Shown here: positions 53,620-61,388 of the stretch, piece after piece
Numbering within the stretch: the stretch's first letter is position 1
How the letters are laid out: each line of letters opens with the position of its first letter
Origin: Microbulbifer rhizosphaerae
GTDB taxonomy: Bacteria > Pseudomonadota > Gammaproteobacteria > Pseudomonadales > Cellvibrionaceae
Length of the DNA: 64,000 nucleotides
Reading direction: 5' to 3'
Assembly (NCBI RefSeq): GCF_014191725.1
Contig: NZ_JACHWZ010000002.1
Location: 346,500 to 410,499, forward strand
The notes under the pieces: model-generated
Told to the model about the DNA's origin: nothing
What the model saw: the letters and a program-made list of their open reading frames with translations, nothing else
Databases searched by the model: none
Program-made: the position numbers and the translations under genes

Positions 53620-54094
53620 GCACAATTCCCCCCGCCGGTTGTGGGAATCGCTGCAGGAGCCGCCGGCGCAACCGGTGCAGGCGCGCCAGTACCGTACCCC
53701 GAGGCTGGCCCAGTTGCAGGGCTATCTCGCCGCTGGAGAGCCCCTCCACCGCCCACAGGAACACGACCTCCCGCTCCGCGGCGTTCAGGTCCCGCCACTG
53801 GCGCAAGGTCATCTCGTCCACCAGCAGGCTTTCGAGGTCCCGCTCTGTGCCAGGCTGGGCGTCCACGTCTTCGAGGGAGTCGAACTGCACCCTGCCCGCG
53901 CGGCGCATCTGGTCGAAGAAGCGGTTGCGGGCGATGCGGCGAATATAGGCCAGCGGTTGCTGTACATCTGCCGGCCGGCTGCGCAGGAAGCGCTCCAGCG
54001 CGCTGTGCAGCAGATCCTGGGCGTCCTCCGCTTGTCCGATCAGTGCCAGGCAGTAGCGGAACAGTGCATCCAGCTCGGAACGGGTAAAGGTCAT
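53612..54094 (-). CDS. ECF RNA polymerase sigma factor (second locus)
   Basis: A 160-residue ECF sigma factor: region 2 (AQDLLHSALERFLRS, AYIRRIARNRFFDQMRR) and region 4 (LSSGEIALQLGQPRGTVLARLHRLRRRLL). It is preceded by ccdA with an ATGA overlap and followed by the transmembrane anti-sigma gene, so thioredoxin, CcdA, sigma factor and anti-sigma factor form one transcription unit. Such linkage suggests the sigma factor responds to thiol redox state. Confidence 0.9.
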   Translation of the reverse strand: MTFTRSELDALFRYCLALIGQAEDAQDLLHSALERFLRSRPADVQQPLAYIRRIARNRFFDQMRRAGRVQFDSLEDVDAQPGTERDLESLLVDEMTLRQWRDLNAAEREVVFLWAVEGLSSGEIALQLGQPRGTVLARLHRLRRRLLQRFPQPAGGIVHD

Positions 54095-54804
54095 AGGGAG
54101 ATGGCCCAGTCGGGGAGCACGCCGAGCGCGAAAGCCTCCAGCAGTTTATCGGCCCCGCTCAGCACCATGACACCCAGGACGAGCAGCAGGCCGCCGAGCA
54201 GCTGCTTGCCGCGGTTCGCACCCGCGACAATCCCGCCCCGCCAGCGGCCGAGCAGGCGCGCGGAAAGATAGGCCGCCGCCAGCAGTGCCGCGGCGGTACC
54301 GATACCAAAGGTGAACATCACCGCAAAGGCCATCGCCATCTGCTGTCCCAGGGAGGCAAGCGCGATGGCGGCGCCCAGGGTGGGCCCCACACAGGGCAGC
54401 CACACCAGCCCGAGCAGCGCACCCACCGCAAACTGGCCGGCGGCACCGGAGCCGATGGCGCTGCCGCCGCTGTCGAACCGGCTAGTGAGACGCGACAGCT
54501 GCGCGCTGGCCCAACTACCAAAGCGCGGCACCAGCAGCATCAGCGCTACTAAAATGAGCAGCACCGCCGCGACCGTGCGAAAGGCCACCGGGTCCAGCCC
54601 CAGGTTTATCAGCGCCAGGGTCAGCACCGTGCCCGCCAGGGCGAAGGCACAGGCCAGGCCCAGGGCCAGGAACGGCGGGCCGGCGCGGCCGCCGCTGGCC
54701 GCGGACGTCATGATCACAGGTACCAGTGGCCAGACGCAGGGGGACAGGATGCCGACCACCCCCGCCACAAAAGCCAGGGGTACCGCCGCCAGCTCCAATG
54801 CCAT
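54091..54804 (-). CDS. ccdA: CcdA/DsbD-type thiol-disulfide membrane protein
   Basis: A 237-residue inner-membrane electron-transfer protein with six hydrophobic segments. The redox Cys are in VVGILSPCVWPLVP (about residue 23) and LVWLPCVGPTLGAA (about 121), the usual CcdA pair. It passes electrons from cytoplasmic thioredoxin to periplasmic thiol proteins. It overlaps both neighbours by ATGA: the exported thioredoxin upstream and the second ECF sigma gene downstream. Confidence 0.9.
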   Translation of the reverse strand: MALELAAVPLAFVAGVVGILSPCVWPLVPVIMTSAASGGRAGPPFLALGLACAFALAGTVLTLALINLGLDPVAFRTVAAVLLILVALMLLVPRFGSWASAQLSRLTSRFDSGGSAIGSGAAGQFAVGALLGLVWLPCVGPTLGAAIALASLGQQMAMAFAVMFTFGIGTAAALLAAAYLSARLLGRWRGGIVAGANRGKQLLGGLLLVLGVMVLSGADKLLEAFALGVLPDWAISL

Positions 54805-55229
54805 CAGGAGCCGCCCTCAGCGGCCGCCGCGAGAGCCTTGTCCAGCTCGGCGGCGATCACGTCCGGGCGGGTCTCGGCGACGCCGAACCACATCTGCTGT
54901 TCACCGGCGTACAGCAGCAAGGTGGACTGCCTCGGCGCGCGGAAGTGGCGCACCCACTGCTTGTCCTTGTCGAAATCCACTTCCAGTACGTGGAACTCCT
55001 TGCCCGGATTGTCTTCACGGTATTGCTGGATTACTTCCTGCTGCTTCGCACAGGTGGGGCACCAGCCGGCGTAAACATCGACCAACACCACCTGGCCCGC
55101 GGCCTTGAGCGCCTCGAAGCGTTCTTTGCTGAAGGATTCCTTATTTACCTCCGCTGAGGGCTCTTCCGCGGCCACAGCGCCGGCCACCAAGCCGGGCAGG
55201 AGCAGCAGTGCGGCGATCAGTTGTTTCAT
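54804..55229 (-). CDS. Exported thioredoxin-like protein
   Basis: A 141-residue thioredoxin-fold protein with a signal peptide (LIAALLLLPGLVAGAVAA) and the active site YAGWCPTCAKQ (Cys pair about residues 55-58). The frame is open to 55355, but the ATG at 55229 starts the signal peptide. First gene of the thioredoxin-ccdA-sigma-anti-sigma operon. About 85 bases upstream a weaker TGCAATC-16-CGTC candidate promoter is visible on the minus strand, possibly for the second sigma factor. Confidence 0.88.
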   Translation of the reverse strand: MKQLIAALLLLPGLVAGAVAAEEPSAEVNKESFSKERFEALKAAGQVVLVDVYAGWCPTCAKQQEVIQQYREDNPGKEFHVLEVDFDKDKQWVRHFRAPRQSTLLLYAGEQQMWFGVAETRPDVIAAELDKALAAAAEGGS

Positions 55230-55258
55230 GGGGGGGCCTCGCTGTGTGATACAGGGTT

Positions 55259-55282
55259 TGGCGCGGCCGGTCCGGCCGCGCC
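55259..55282. other. GC-rich hairpin between the thioredoxin operon and the AhpD-like gene
   Basis: GGCGCGGCCGG and CCGGCCGCGCC form an 11-bp stem with almost no loop. No T run follows, so it may be a transcript end or an mRNA-stabilising structure. A second, A/T-looped hairpin CCGGAA-AAAATA-TTCCGG lies at 55324-55341, just past the AhpD-like stop. Confidence 0.5.
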
Positions 55283-55360
55283 CTGGATGAAGACGAATGA
55301 GTGCGGGTTTTGATTGCAGCCCGCCGGAAAAAATATTCCGGTTCCTTGATTTCACGAGGA

Positions 55361-55915
55361 TCAGCGCGACCAGCGCTCGCTCTCCAAGGCGGAATCCAGC
55401 GGTGTTTGCAGCAAGTGGTTGGCGTAATTGCTGAGGGTTTTCTGGGCCACGCCGAGGATCACTTCCAGCGCCTGTTCGGGCCTGTAGCCCGCGTCCAGGA
55501 AGGCGCGGAAGGCCGGGTGTTCGCGAACCCAGCCGCGTTCGCTCACCACCGCACGGGTAAACTCCGCGAGCGCGGCCAGTTTCGGGTCTTGCGGCTGCCC
55601 GCCGTCGCGCAGGGCGGCGACCACCGGCTCTGCCACGCCGGCCATCTGCTTGGCGATCATCGAGTGGGCGGCGACGCAGAAGTCACAGCCGTTCACCACG
55701 CTGGCGGCCAGCAGCACCACCTGCTGCTCCTCGGGCGACAGGCTGGTGCGGGAAAAATAATCCGATACCGCCAGGTAGGCGTCCAGCGCCGCCGGCGCGT
55801 TGGCCAGCCCGGCGTAGAGGCCGGGCACGAAGCCCATTTGCGCCTGCGCCTTTTCCAGGACGTCCCGCGCATCCTCCGGCGCGGATTCCGGGGTGTGGAA
55901 AGTGAAATCGGTCAT
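55361..55915 (-). CDS. AhpD-like carboxymuconolactone decarboxylase family protein
   Basis: A 184-residue CMD/AhpD-type protein with the redox pair and His of that family (CDFCVAAHSM, about residues 89-98), which act in peroxide/thiol chemistry as an alkylhydroperoxidase-like relay. The frame is open far upstream across the divergent arsS region, but the ATG at 55915 fits the family. Its promoter carries TGTAACA-16-CGAC at 55953-55979, so it is a likely member of the first ECF sigma regulon. Confidence 0.88.
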   Translation of the reverse strand: MTDFTFHTPESAPEDARDVLEKAQAQMGFVPGLYAGLANAPAALDAYLAVSDYFSRTSLSPEEQQVVLLAASVVNGCDFCVAAHSMIAKQMAGVAEPVVAALRDGGQPQDPKLAALAEFTRAVVSERGWVREHPAFRAFLDAGYRPEQALEVILGVAQKTLSNYANHLLQTPLDSALESERWSR

Positions 55916-55952
55916 GGCTCTGCTCCAGGTTGCCTGTGTAGGTTCAACGTTA

Positions 55953-55979
55953 GTCGACGGGAGGCGGGCCCTTGTTACA
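55953..55979 (-). promoter_or_regulatory. Putative ECF promoter for the AhpD-like gene
   Basis: Minus strand: TGTAACA, 16 nt, CGAC, 37 bases upstream of the start codon. It is divergent from, and 35 bases away from, the equivalent element at 56014. Confidence 0.68.
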
Positions 55980-56013
55980 AGGAAAGAGTTACAGCCATGA
56001 AAATACCCCGCCC

Positions 56014-56040
56014 TGTAACAAACGCCCTCCCCGCGGCGAC
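56014..56040 (+). promoter_or_regulatory. Putative ECF promoter for the arsS-pst operon
   Basis: Plus strand: TGTAACA, 16 nt, CGAC, 32 bases before the arsS start codon. The sequence and spacing match the other three elements exactly. Confidence 0.68.
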
Positions 56041-56072
56041 AGACCGGCAAAACACAACGCGAGGAAGCCGCG

Positions 56073-56527
56073 ATGCACGCGACCCTGCCCCTGCTGGAAC
56101 TGACGGAATTCCCGGCCATAAGGCGCCGCTGCAGGCGGACTACAAGCGCGCCCTGTTCGAGCACTTCGGCATTGTGTTCAACGAACTCTACGCGCTGGCC
56201 AATATGCCCATCCAGCGCTTCGGCTCCACGCTGATTTCCAAGGGGCAGTTCCACGACTATATGCGCCTGCTCAAGGACAACCACGCGGCGGACAACCTGG
56301 AGGACGTGATGTGCCGCTCGCTGGTCAGCGTCGACTGGCGGGGCCACTTGTACGACTGCGATTTCAACCAGCAGTTGGGCCTGGCGCTGCCCGGCCCGAC
56401 ACAGTCCGGCCGCCCGCACCTGCGCGACCTGCTGCGCGAGGATCTCTCGGGCCGCCCGGTGCGTGTGGCCGACCACTGCTTCGGCTGCACTGCTGGGCAG
56501 GGCAGCAGTTGCGGAGGCGCGCTGTGA
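56073..56527 (+). pseudogene. arsS: Arsenosugar-biosynthesis radical SAM gene arsS, internally deleted
   Basis: The N-terminus is typical of ArsS (MHATLPLLELTEFPAIRR from the ATG at 56073), but after about 18 codons the sequence jumps to the C-terminal third in another frame (ADYKRALFEHFGIVFNELYALANMP, NLEDVMCRSLVSVDW, DHCFGCTAGQGSSCGGAL). The radical SAM core with its CxxxCxxC cluster site is missing, so the enzyme cannot work. ArsS normally makes the 5'-deoxyadenosyl bond of arsenosugars. The downstream genes of the usual arsenosugar/Pst neighbourhood are intact. Confidence 0.88.
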
Positions 56528-56538
56528 GGAAAGCTGTG

Positions 56539-57231
56539 ATGAAAAAAGTTCTGCTGGCACTGCTGCTGGCGCTGGCTATCGGCGCCTTTTTCCTGTTCGA
56601 CCTGCACCAGATGCTGACCCTGGAGGGGCTCAAGTCGGGCATGGACGATTTCGCCGCCCTGCGCACCGCGCATCCGCTGGCGCTGGCCGCGGCCTTCTTC
56701 GCCGTCTATGTGCTGGTCACCGCACTGTCGCTGCCCGGCGCGGCGGTCCTGACCCTGGCCGCGGGTGCCCTGTTCGGGTTCCTGTGGGGCAGCCTGATCG
56801 TGTCCTTCGCCTCCAGCCTGGGGGCGCTGCTGGCCTTCCTGACCTCCCGTTACCTGCTGCGGGACAGGATACAGACGCGCTTCGGCGAGCGCCTGCAAGC
56901 GGTCAACCGGGGCGTGGAGGAGGACGGCATTTTCTACCTGTTTACCCTGCGCCTGGTGCCACTGTTTCCGTTTTTCCTGATCAACCTGCTGATGGGCCTG
57001 ACCCCGATCCGCGCCACCACCTTCTATTGGGTGAGCCAACTGGGCATGCTCGCGGGCACCCTGGTGTACGTCAACGCGGGCACCCAGTTGGCGCAGTTGC
57101 AGAGCCTGTCGGGCATCCTCTCGCCGGCACTGCTGCTGTCCTTCGGGCTGCTGGGGCTTTTCCCGCTGCTGGCCAAAAAGCTGCTGGGCCTGATCCAGCT
57201 CAAACGTAGAGAACGGATTGGGGAGCACTGA
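56539..57231 (+). CDS. TVP38/TMEM64 (VTT/SNARE-associated) membrane protein
   Basis: A 230-residue DedA-like VTT-domain inner-membrane protein with about six hydrophobic segments and the motif TALSLPGAAVLTLAAGALFGF, then FTLRLVPLFPFFLINLLMGLT. VTT proteins are common in metal and arsenic clusters; some flip lipids, and this group is of unknown function. The open frame begins at 56311 inside arsS, but ATG 56539 follows AGGAAAG. Its stop overlaps the next start (TGATG). Confidence 0.88.
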   Translation: MKKVLLALLLALAIGAFFLFDLHQMLTLEGLKSGMDDFAALRTAHPLALAAAFFAVYVLVTALSLPGAAVLTLAAGALFGFLWGSLIVSFASSLGALLAFLTSRYLLRDRIQTRFGERLQAVNRGVEEDGIFYLFTLRLVPLFPFFLINLLMGLTPIRATTFYWVSQLGMLAGTLVYVNAGTQLAQLQSLSGILSPALLLSFGLLGLFPLLAKKLLGLIQLKRRERIGEH

Positions 57232-58694
57232 TGAACGTGAAATACGATCGCAACCTGGTGGTGATCGGCGCCGGCGCCGCCGGCTTGGTAAGCGCCTATA
57301 TCGCCGCCGCGGTCAAGGCCAAAGTGACTCTGGTCGAATCTCACAGGATGGGTGGCGATTGCCTCAACTACGGCTGCGTACCCAGCAAGGCACTGATCAG
57401 GAGCGCCAAACTGGCGCAGCAGATGCGCCGCGCCGATCATTTTGGCCTGGAAGCCGTAGATCCCGGGGTTTCCTTCCGCAAGGTGATGCAGCGGGTGCAG
57501 GAGGTGATCGCCCGCGTGGAACCCCACGACAGCGCCGAGCGCTATTCCGCGCTGGGTGTGGAGGTTTTGCAGGGTTACGCGCGCATCGTGGACCCGCACA
57601 CGGTGGAGGTCGAACTTGAGGACGGCGGCAGTGTGCGCCTGCGCACTCGCGCCATAGTGATCGCCACCGGCGCGCGACCCTTTGTGCCGCCGCTGCCCGG
57701 CATCGAGGAAGTGGGCTATGTGACCAGCGATACCCTGTGGCAGGAATTCGCCGAGCTGGAGCGGCCGCCGCGCCGGCTGCTGGTGCTGGGCGGCGGCCCC
57801 ATCGGCTGCGAGCTGGCACAGAGCTTTGCGCGCCTGGGCTCCGAGGTCACCCAGGTGGAGATGTCGCCGCAACTGCTCGCGCGCGAGGACGCGGATGCCG
57901 CAGCATTGGTCGAGGCAGCCTTGAAGCGCGACGGGGTACAGGTGCTGACCGGGCACAGGGCGCTGCACTGCCTGCGCATGGGCGAGCGCAAGTTCATGGC
58001 GGTGCAGGGCGACAGCGGCGAGGAGCGTATCGAGTTCGACGCCCTGCTCTGCGCAGTGGGCCGCACCGCGCGCCTCTCGGGCTACGGCCTGGAAGAGCTG
58101 GGCATTGAGACCGGGCGCACCATTGAGACCAACAAATATCTACAGACCCTGCACCGCAATATCTACGCCGCCGGCGACGTGGCGGGCCCCTATCAGCTCA
58201 CCCACGTCTCCGCGCACCAAGCCTGGTATGCGTCGGTGAATGCGCTCTTCGGCCAGTTCAAGAAATTCAAGGTGGACTACCGCTTTGTGCCCTGGACTAC
58301 CTTTGTCGATCCGGAGGTGGCGAGGGTGGGGTTGAACGAGCGCGAGGCAAAGGAAAAAGCCATCGCCTTCGAGGTAACCCGTTTCGAACTGGAGGAACTG
58401 GACCGGGCCATCGCCGACGGCGCCGCAGAGGGCTTCGTCAAGGTGCTGACTCCGCCGGGAAAGGACAAGATTCTCGGCGTCACCATCGTCGCCGAGCACG
58501 CCGGCGATCTGCTGGCGGAATTCGTGCTGGCCATGAAGCACGGCCTGGGCCTGAACAAAATACTTGGCACCATCCACAGCTATCCCACCTGGGCCGAGGC
58601 CAACAAATACGCCGCGGGTGAATGGAAACGCAATCACGTGCCGCAAAAGCTACTCAAGTGGCTGGAGCGCTATCACCGCTGGATGAGGAACTGA
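57231..58694 (+). CDS. Mercuric-reductase-like FAD-dependent disulfide oxidoreductase
   Basis: A 487-residue class I flavoprotein disulfide reductase, mercuric reductase/dihydrolipoamide dehydrogenase-like. FAD motif VVIGAGAAGLVSAYIAA, active-site GDCLNYGCVPSKAL (Cys pair about residues 43-48), NAD(P) motif LVLGGGPIGCELAQ, and the dimer-interface end with HSYPTWAEANKY. It lacks the N-terminal HMA domain and C-terminal Cys pair of true MerA, so mercury reduction is not implied. It is a standard member of arsS-pst clusters. Cytoplasmic. Confidence 0.9.
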   Translation: MNVKYDRNLVVIGAGAAGLVSAYIAAAVKAKVTLVESHRMGGDCLNYGCVPSKALIRSAKLAQQMRRADHFGLEAVDPGVSFRKVMQRVQEVIARVEPHDSAERYSALGVEVLQGYARIVDPHTVEVELEDGGSVRLRTRAIVIATGARPFVPPLPGIEEVGYVTSDTLWQEFAELERPPRRLLVLGGGPIGCELAQSFARLGSEVTQVEMSPQLLAREDADAAALVEAALKRDGVQVLTGHRALHCLRMGERKFMAVQGDSGEERIEFDALLCAVGRTARLSGYGLEELGIETGRTIETNKYLQTLHRNIYAAGDVAGPYQLTHVSAHQAWYASVNALFGQFKKFKVDYRFVPWTTFVDPEVARVGLNEREAKEKAIAFEVTRFELEELDRAIADGAAEGFVKVLTPPGKDKILGVTIVAEHAGDLLAEFVLAMKHGLGLNKILGTIHSYPTWAEANKYAAGEWKRNHVPQKLLKWLERYHRWMRN

Positions 58695-58697
58695 ATC

Positions 58698-59516
58698 ATG
58701 TGGAAATTCATCTGTTTCACAGTACTCGCTTTTTTTGCCTTCGGCACACAGGCGGAAACCTTCGATCACGACGATTGGAATCGGCTGCTACAACGACATG
58801 TGGTTTCCCTGCGCGACGACCACGCCACCGCGATGGACTACGCCGGTATACAGCGCGAACGCGCGCAACTGAAGGGCTATCTGGAGCGGATGTCGGCGGT
58901 TGAGCAGGAGCAGTTCGACCGCTGGCCGCGGCGGGAACAACTCGCCTTCCTGATCAACGCCTACAATGCCTGGACGGTGGAGCTGGTTTTGCGCGGCTAT
59001 CCGAATATCGAGTCGATCAAGGATTTGGGCAGCCTCTTCCGCACGCCGTGGAACAAGGCGTTTGTGCCCCTGTTCGGCGACGAGCTTTCCCTGGACGATA
59101 TCGAGCACAAGCTGATCCGCGGCTCCGGGCGCTACCGGGACCCGCGCATTCACTTCGCGGTGAACTGCGCCAGTGTCGGCTGCCCGGCGCTGCGCACGGA
59201 AGCCTACACCGGCGAGCAGTTGGAAGCGCAACTGGAGGAGCAGGCGCGGCTGTTTCTCACCGACCGGGTGCGCAACCGACTGGACGGCAAGGTGCTCAAG
59301 GTTTCCAAAATCTTTAAGTGGTACAGGGAAGATTTTGAGAGGGGCTGGCGGGGTTTCTGGTCGCTCGACGACTTCTGGAAAAAGTACGCGGAAAGCCTGG
59401 ACCTCTCCCCGGAGGATATGCGCCTGCTGCAGTCCGGGGTAATCACCGTCGAGTATCTGGACTACGACTGGCGGCTTAACGAAACACCGGCAAAAAACCT
59501 GGCACAGGAACACTGA
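58698..59516 (+). CDS. Exported DUF547 protein
   Basis: A 272-residue protein with a signal peptide (FICFTVLAFFAFGTQA) and the DUF547 core (FLINAYNAWTVELVL, then HFAVNCASVGCPAL). DUF547 is a papain-like fold of unknown substrate; the conserved Cys and His are in NCASVGCP and RIHFA. It is a regular member of arsenosugar/Pst neighbourhoods. Starts 4 bases after the previous stop and overlaps the next gene (TGATG). Confidence 0.88.
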   Translation: MWKFICFTVLAFFAFGTQAETFDHDDWNRLLQRHVVSLRDDHATAMDYAGIQRERAQLKGYLERMSAVEQEQFDRWPRREQLAFLINAYNAWTVELVLRGYPNIESIKDLGSLFRTPWNKAFVPLFGDELSLDDIEHKLIRGSGRYRDPRIHFAVNCASVGCPALRTEAYTGEQLEAQLEEQARLFLTDRVRNRLDGKVLKVSKIFKWYREDFERGWRGFWSLDDFWKKYAESLDLSPEDMRLLQSGVITVEYLDYDWRLNETPAKNLAQEH

Positions 59517-59950
59517 TGATGCGGACCACCACTCCCAAGGTAAGCGAAACTCAGGCGAGAATCGCCCTCTCCCTGCTGCTGTTACGGCTCGGCGTCTTCC
59601 TGGTGATGCTGATGTGGACCCTGGACAAATTTTTCAATCCGCAACACGCGGGCAGGGTATTCGAAAACTTCTATTTTATCGGTGGCCTGGGCGAAAACGC
59701 GTTTACGGTGATCGGCCTGCTGGAGCTGCTGTTGTTGCTCGCCTTTGTCACCGGTTCCTGGAAACGCTGGAGCTACGGCCTGGTACTGCTGTTACACGCG
59801 GTCTCCACTTTTTCCTCTTTTCCGCAGTACCTGGACCCGTTCAAGAACCTGCTGTTTTTCACCGCCTGGCCCATGCTCTCAGCCTGTATCGCGCTCTACC
59901 TGCTGCGCGACCTGGACACTATCGCCACGACAAAACTGGGAAATCGATAA
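59516..59950 (+). CDS. DoxX-like four-helix membrane protein
   Basis: A 144-residue inner-membrane protein with four hydrophobic segments; LLLLRLGVFLVMLMWTLDKFF and LLELLLLLAFVTGSWKRWSYG fit the DoxX-like superfamily. It starts at 59516 or the second ATG at 59519. Function unknown; it belongs to the arsenic/Pst operon and its stop overlaps the next start by TAATG. Confidence 0.83.
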   Translation: MMRTTTPKVSETQARIALSLLLLRLGVFLVMLMWTLDKFFNPQHAGRVFENFYFIGGLGENAFTVIGLLELLLLLAFVTGSWKRWSYGLVLLLHAVSTFSSFPQYLDPFKNLLFFTAWPMLSACIALYLLRDLDTIATTKLGNR

Positions 59951-60474
59951 TGCACGACTCGGTACAAAAAAAACCACGCGACCGCTGGACACTGCTGGTT
60001 CTGTGCACCGGCAATTCCGCCCGCAGCATTATGGCGGAGGCCATTTTCAACAGCGTCGGCAGCCGCCACTTCAACGCCTACAGCGCCGGCAGTCGCCCCA
60101 CGGGCCAGGTCAATCCCCACGCCCTGAACCAGATCACCAGCCGCGGTATTCCGCTGTTGAACTACCGCAGTAAGAACTGGCTCGAATTCTCCCGCGCGGG
60201 CGCGCCCGAACTGGACTTGCTGCTCACCGTCTGCGACGGCGCCGCAGCGGAGCCCTGTCCGGCCTTTTACGGCGACTACGAACATATCCACTGGGGGCTG
60301 CCGGACCCGGCAGCGGCGGCCGACGGACAAAAGCGCGCGGCCTTCAGCGACTGTTTCGACATCCTCAAATCGCGGGTGCAAACACTCGCAGCACTGCCGC
60401 TGGCCGGCTACAGCCGGGCGGAAGTGGCGCGGGCCATGCGCGCATTCGCCGGACAGACTGAGACCATGCAGTGA
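59950..60474 (+). CDS. arsC: Low-molecular-weight phosphatase-like arsenate reductase
   Basis: A 174-residue protein of the LMW-PTPase/thioredoxin-coupled ArsC family. P-loop LVLCTGNSARSIMAE (C-x5-R, Cys about residue 20) and the general-acid loop WGLPDPAAA. Such enzymes reduce arsenate to arsenite using thioredoxin and Cys relay residues; the second Cys pair expected in classic ArsC is represented by TVCDGAAAEPCPAF. A phosphatase role is the alternative. In-frame codons upstream belong to the DoxX-like gene, so ATG 59950 is the start. Confidence 0.87.
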   Translation: MHDSVQKKPRDRWTLLVLCTGNSARSIMAEAIFNSVGSRHFNAYSAGSRPTGQVNPHALNQITSRGIPLLNYRSKNWLEFSRAGAPELDLLLTVCDGAAAEPCPAFYGDYEHIHWGLPDPAAAADGQKRAAFSDCFDILKSRVQTLAALPLAGYSRAEVARAMRAFAGQTETMQ

Positions 60475-61283
60475 ACAGAATCGCAAAAACCCTTCTCGTC
60501 CTGCTGGCCGCTGGCTGGCTGCAGCCGCTGGCCGCTGCGGACGACCGCCTGACCCTCACCGGCTCCAGCACCGTGGCGCCGCTGGCGCTGGAAATCGGCA
60601 AGCGCTTCGAGCGGGAAAATCCCGGTGTGCGCGTGGACGTGCAGACCGGCGGCTCCTCCCGGGGGATCAACGACGCGCGCCTGGGGCTTGCGGACATCGG
60701 CCTGGTATCGCGCGCGCTGAATGCGGAGGAGAAAGACCTGACCGCCTACACCATCGCGCTGGACGGCATCGGCATTATCCTGCACCGGGATAATCCGGTG
60801 AGGCAGTTGAGCGTGGAACAGATCGTCGATATCTACACCGGCAAGACCCGCAACTGGCGCGAGCTGGGCGGCCCGGACAAGCCCATCACCGCAGTCAACA
60901 AGGCGGAGGGCCGCTCGACATTGGAACTGTTCCTGCACTACTTCGCACTGAAAAACAGCCAGATCCGGGCGCAGGTGGTGATTGGCGACAACCAGCAGGG
61001 CATCAAGACAGTGGCCGGCAACCCCGGTGCCATCGGCTATGTGTCCATCGGCAGCGCAGAGTTCGAGCAGAAGCGCGGGGTGCCGATCAGGCTGATTCCG
61101 ATGGACGGCGTCGAGGCCAGCGTGGCCGCGGTGCGCGACGGCAGCTATCCGCTCTCGAGGCCGCTGAACCTGGTGGTGAAGGGAAAGCCCCCGGCGTTGG
61201 GCGAGCGCTTTATCGGGTTCGCGCGGTCGGCGGCGGTGAACGACCTGGTGGAGGCCCAGTTCTTTGTTCCGCTGGAACCTTAG
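60471..61283 (+). CDS. pstS: Phosphate/arsenate ABC-transporter binding protein PstS-like
   Basis: A 270-residue periplasmic binding protein. GTG start overlaps the ArsC stop (GTGA). Signal peptide (TLLVLLAAGWLQPLAAA), then the PstS marks LTLTGSSTVAPLALEIGKRF, GGSSRGINDARLGLADIGLV and NPGAIGYVSIGSAEF. It captures phosphate, and in this gene context may protect arsenic export or phosphate uptake during arsenate stress. Forms an importer with the next three genes. Confidence 0.92.
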   Translation: MNRIAKTLLVLLAAGWLQPLAAADDRLTLTGSSTVAPLALEIGKRFERENPGVRVDVQTGGSSRGINDARLGLADIGLVSRALNAEEKDLTAYTIALDGIGIILHRDNPVRQLSVEQIVDIYTGKTRNWRELGGPDKPITAVNKAEGRSTLELFLHYFALKNSQIRAQVVIGDNQQGIKTVAGNPGAIGYVSIGSAEFEQKRGVPIRLIPMDGVEASVAAVRDGSYPLSRPLNLVVKGKPPALGERFIGFARSAAVNDLVEAQFFVPLEP

Positions 61284-61388
61284 GGAACCTATGAGTAAGT
61301 CTTTGTGGGAGCCTGCCATGCAGGCGAAATCGCGAGCAGGGCTCGCTCCCACAGCATCCCCGGGGCTTGTTCAGAGGTTCCTTAAGCG
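61279..61388. repeat. Dispersed inverted-repeat element inside the pst operon
   Basis: Left end CTTAGGGAACCTATGAGTAAG (from 61279) and right end CTTGTTCAGAGGTTCCTTAAG are imperfect inverted repeats; inside lies a REP-type palindrome (TGTGGGAGC...GCTCCCACA, 61304-61353). It occupies the pstS-pstC junction and supplies the first codons of pstC. Confidence 0.7.
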
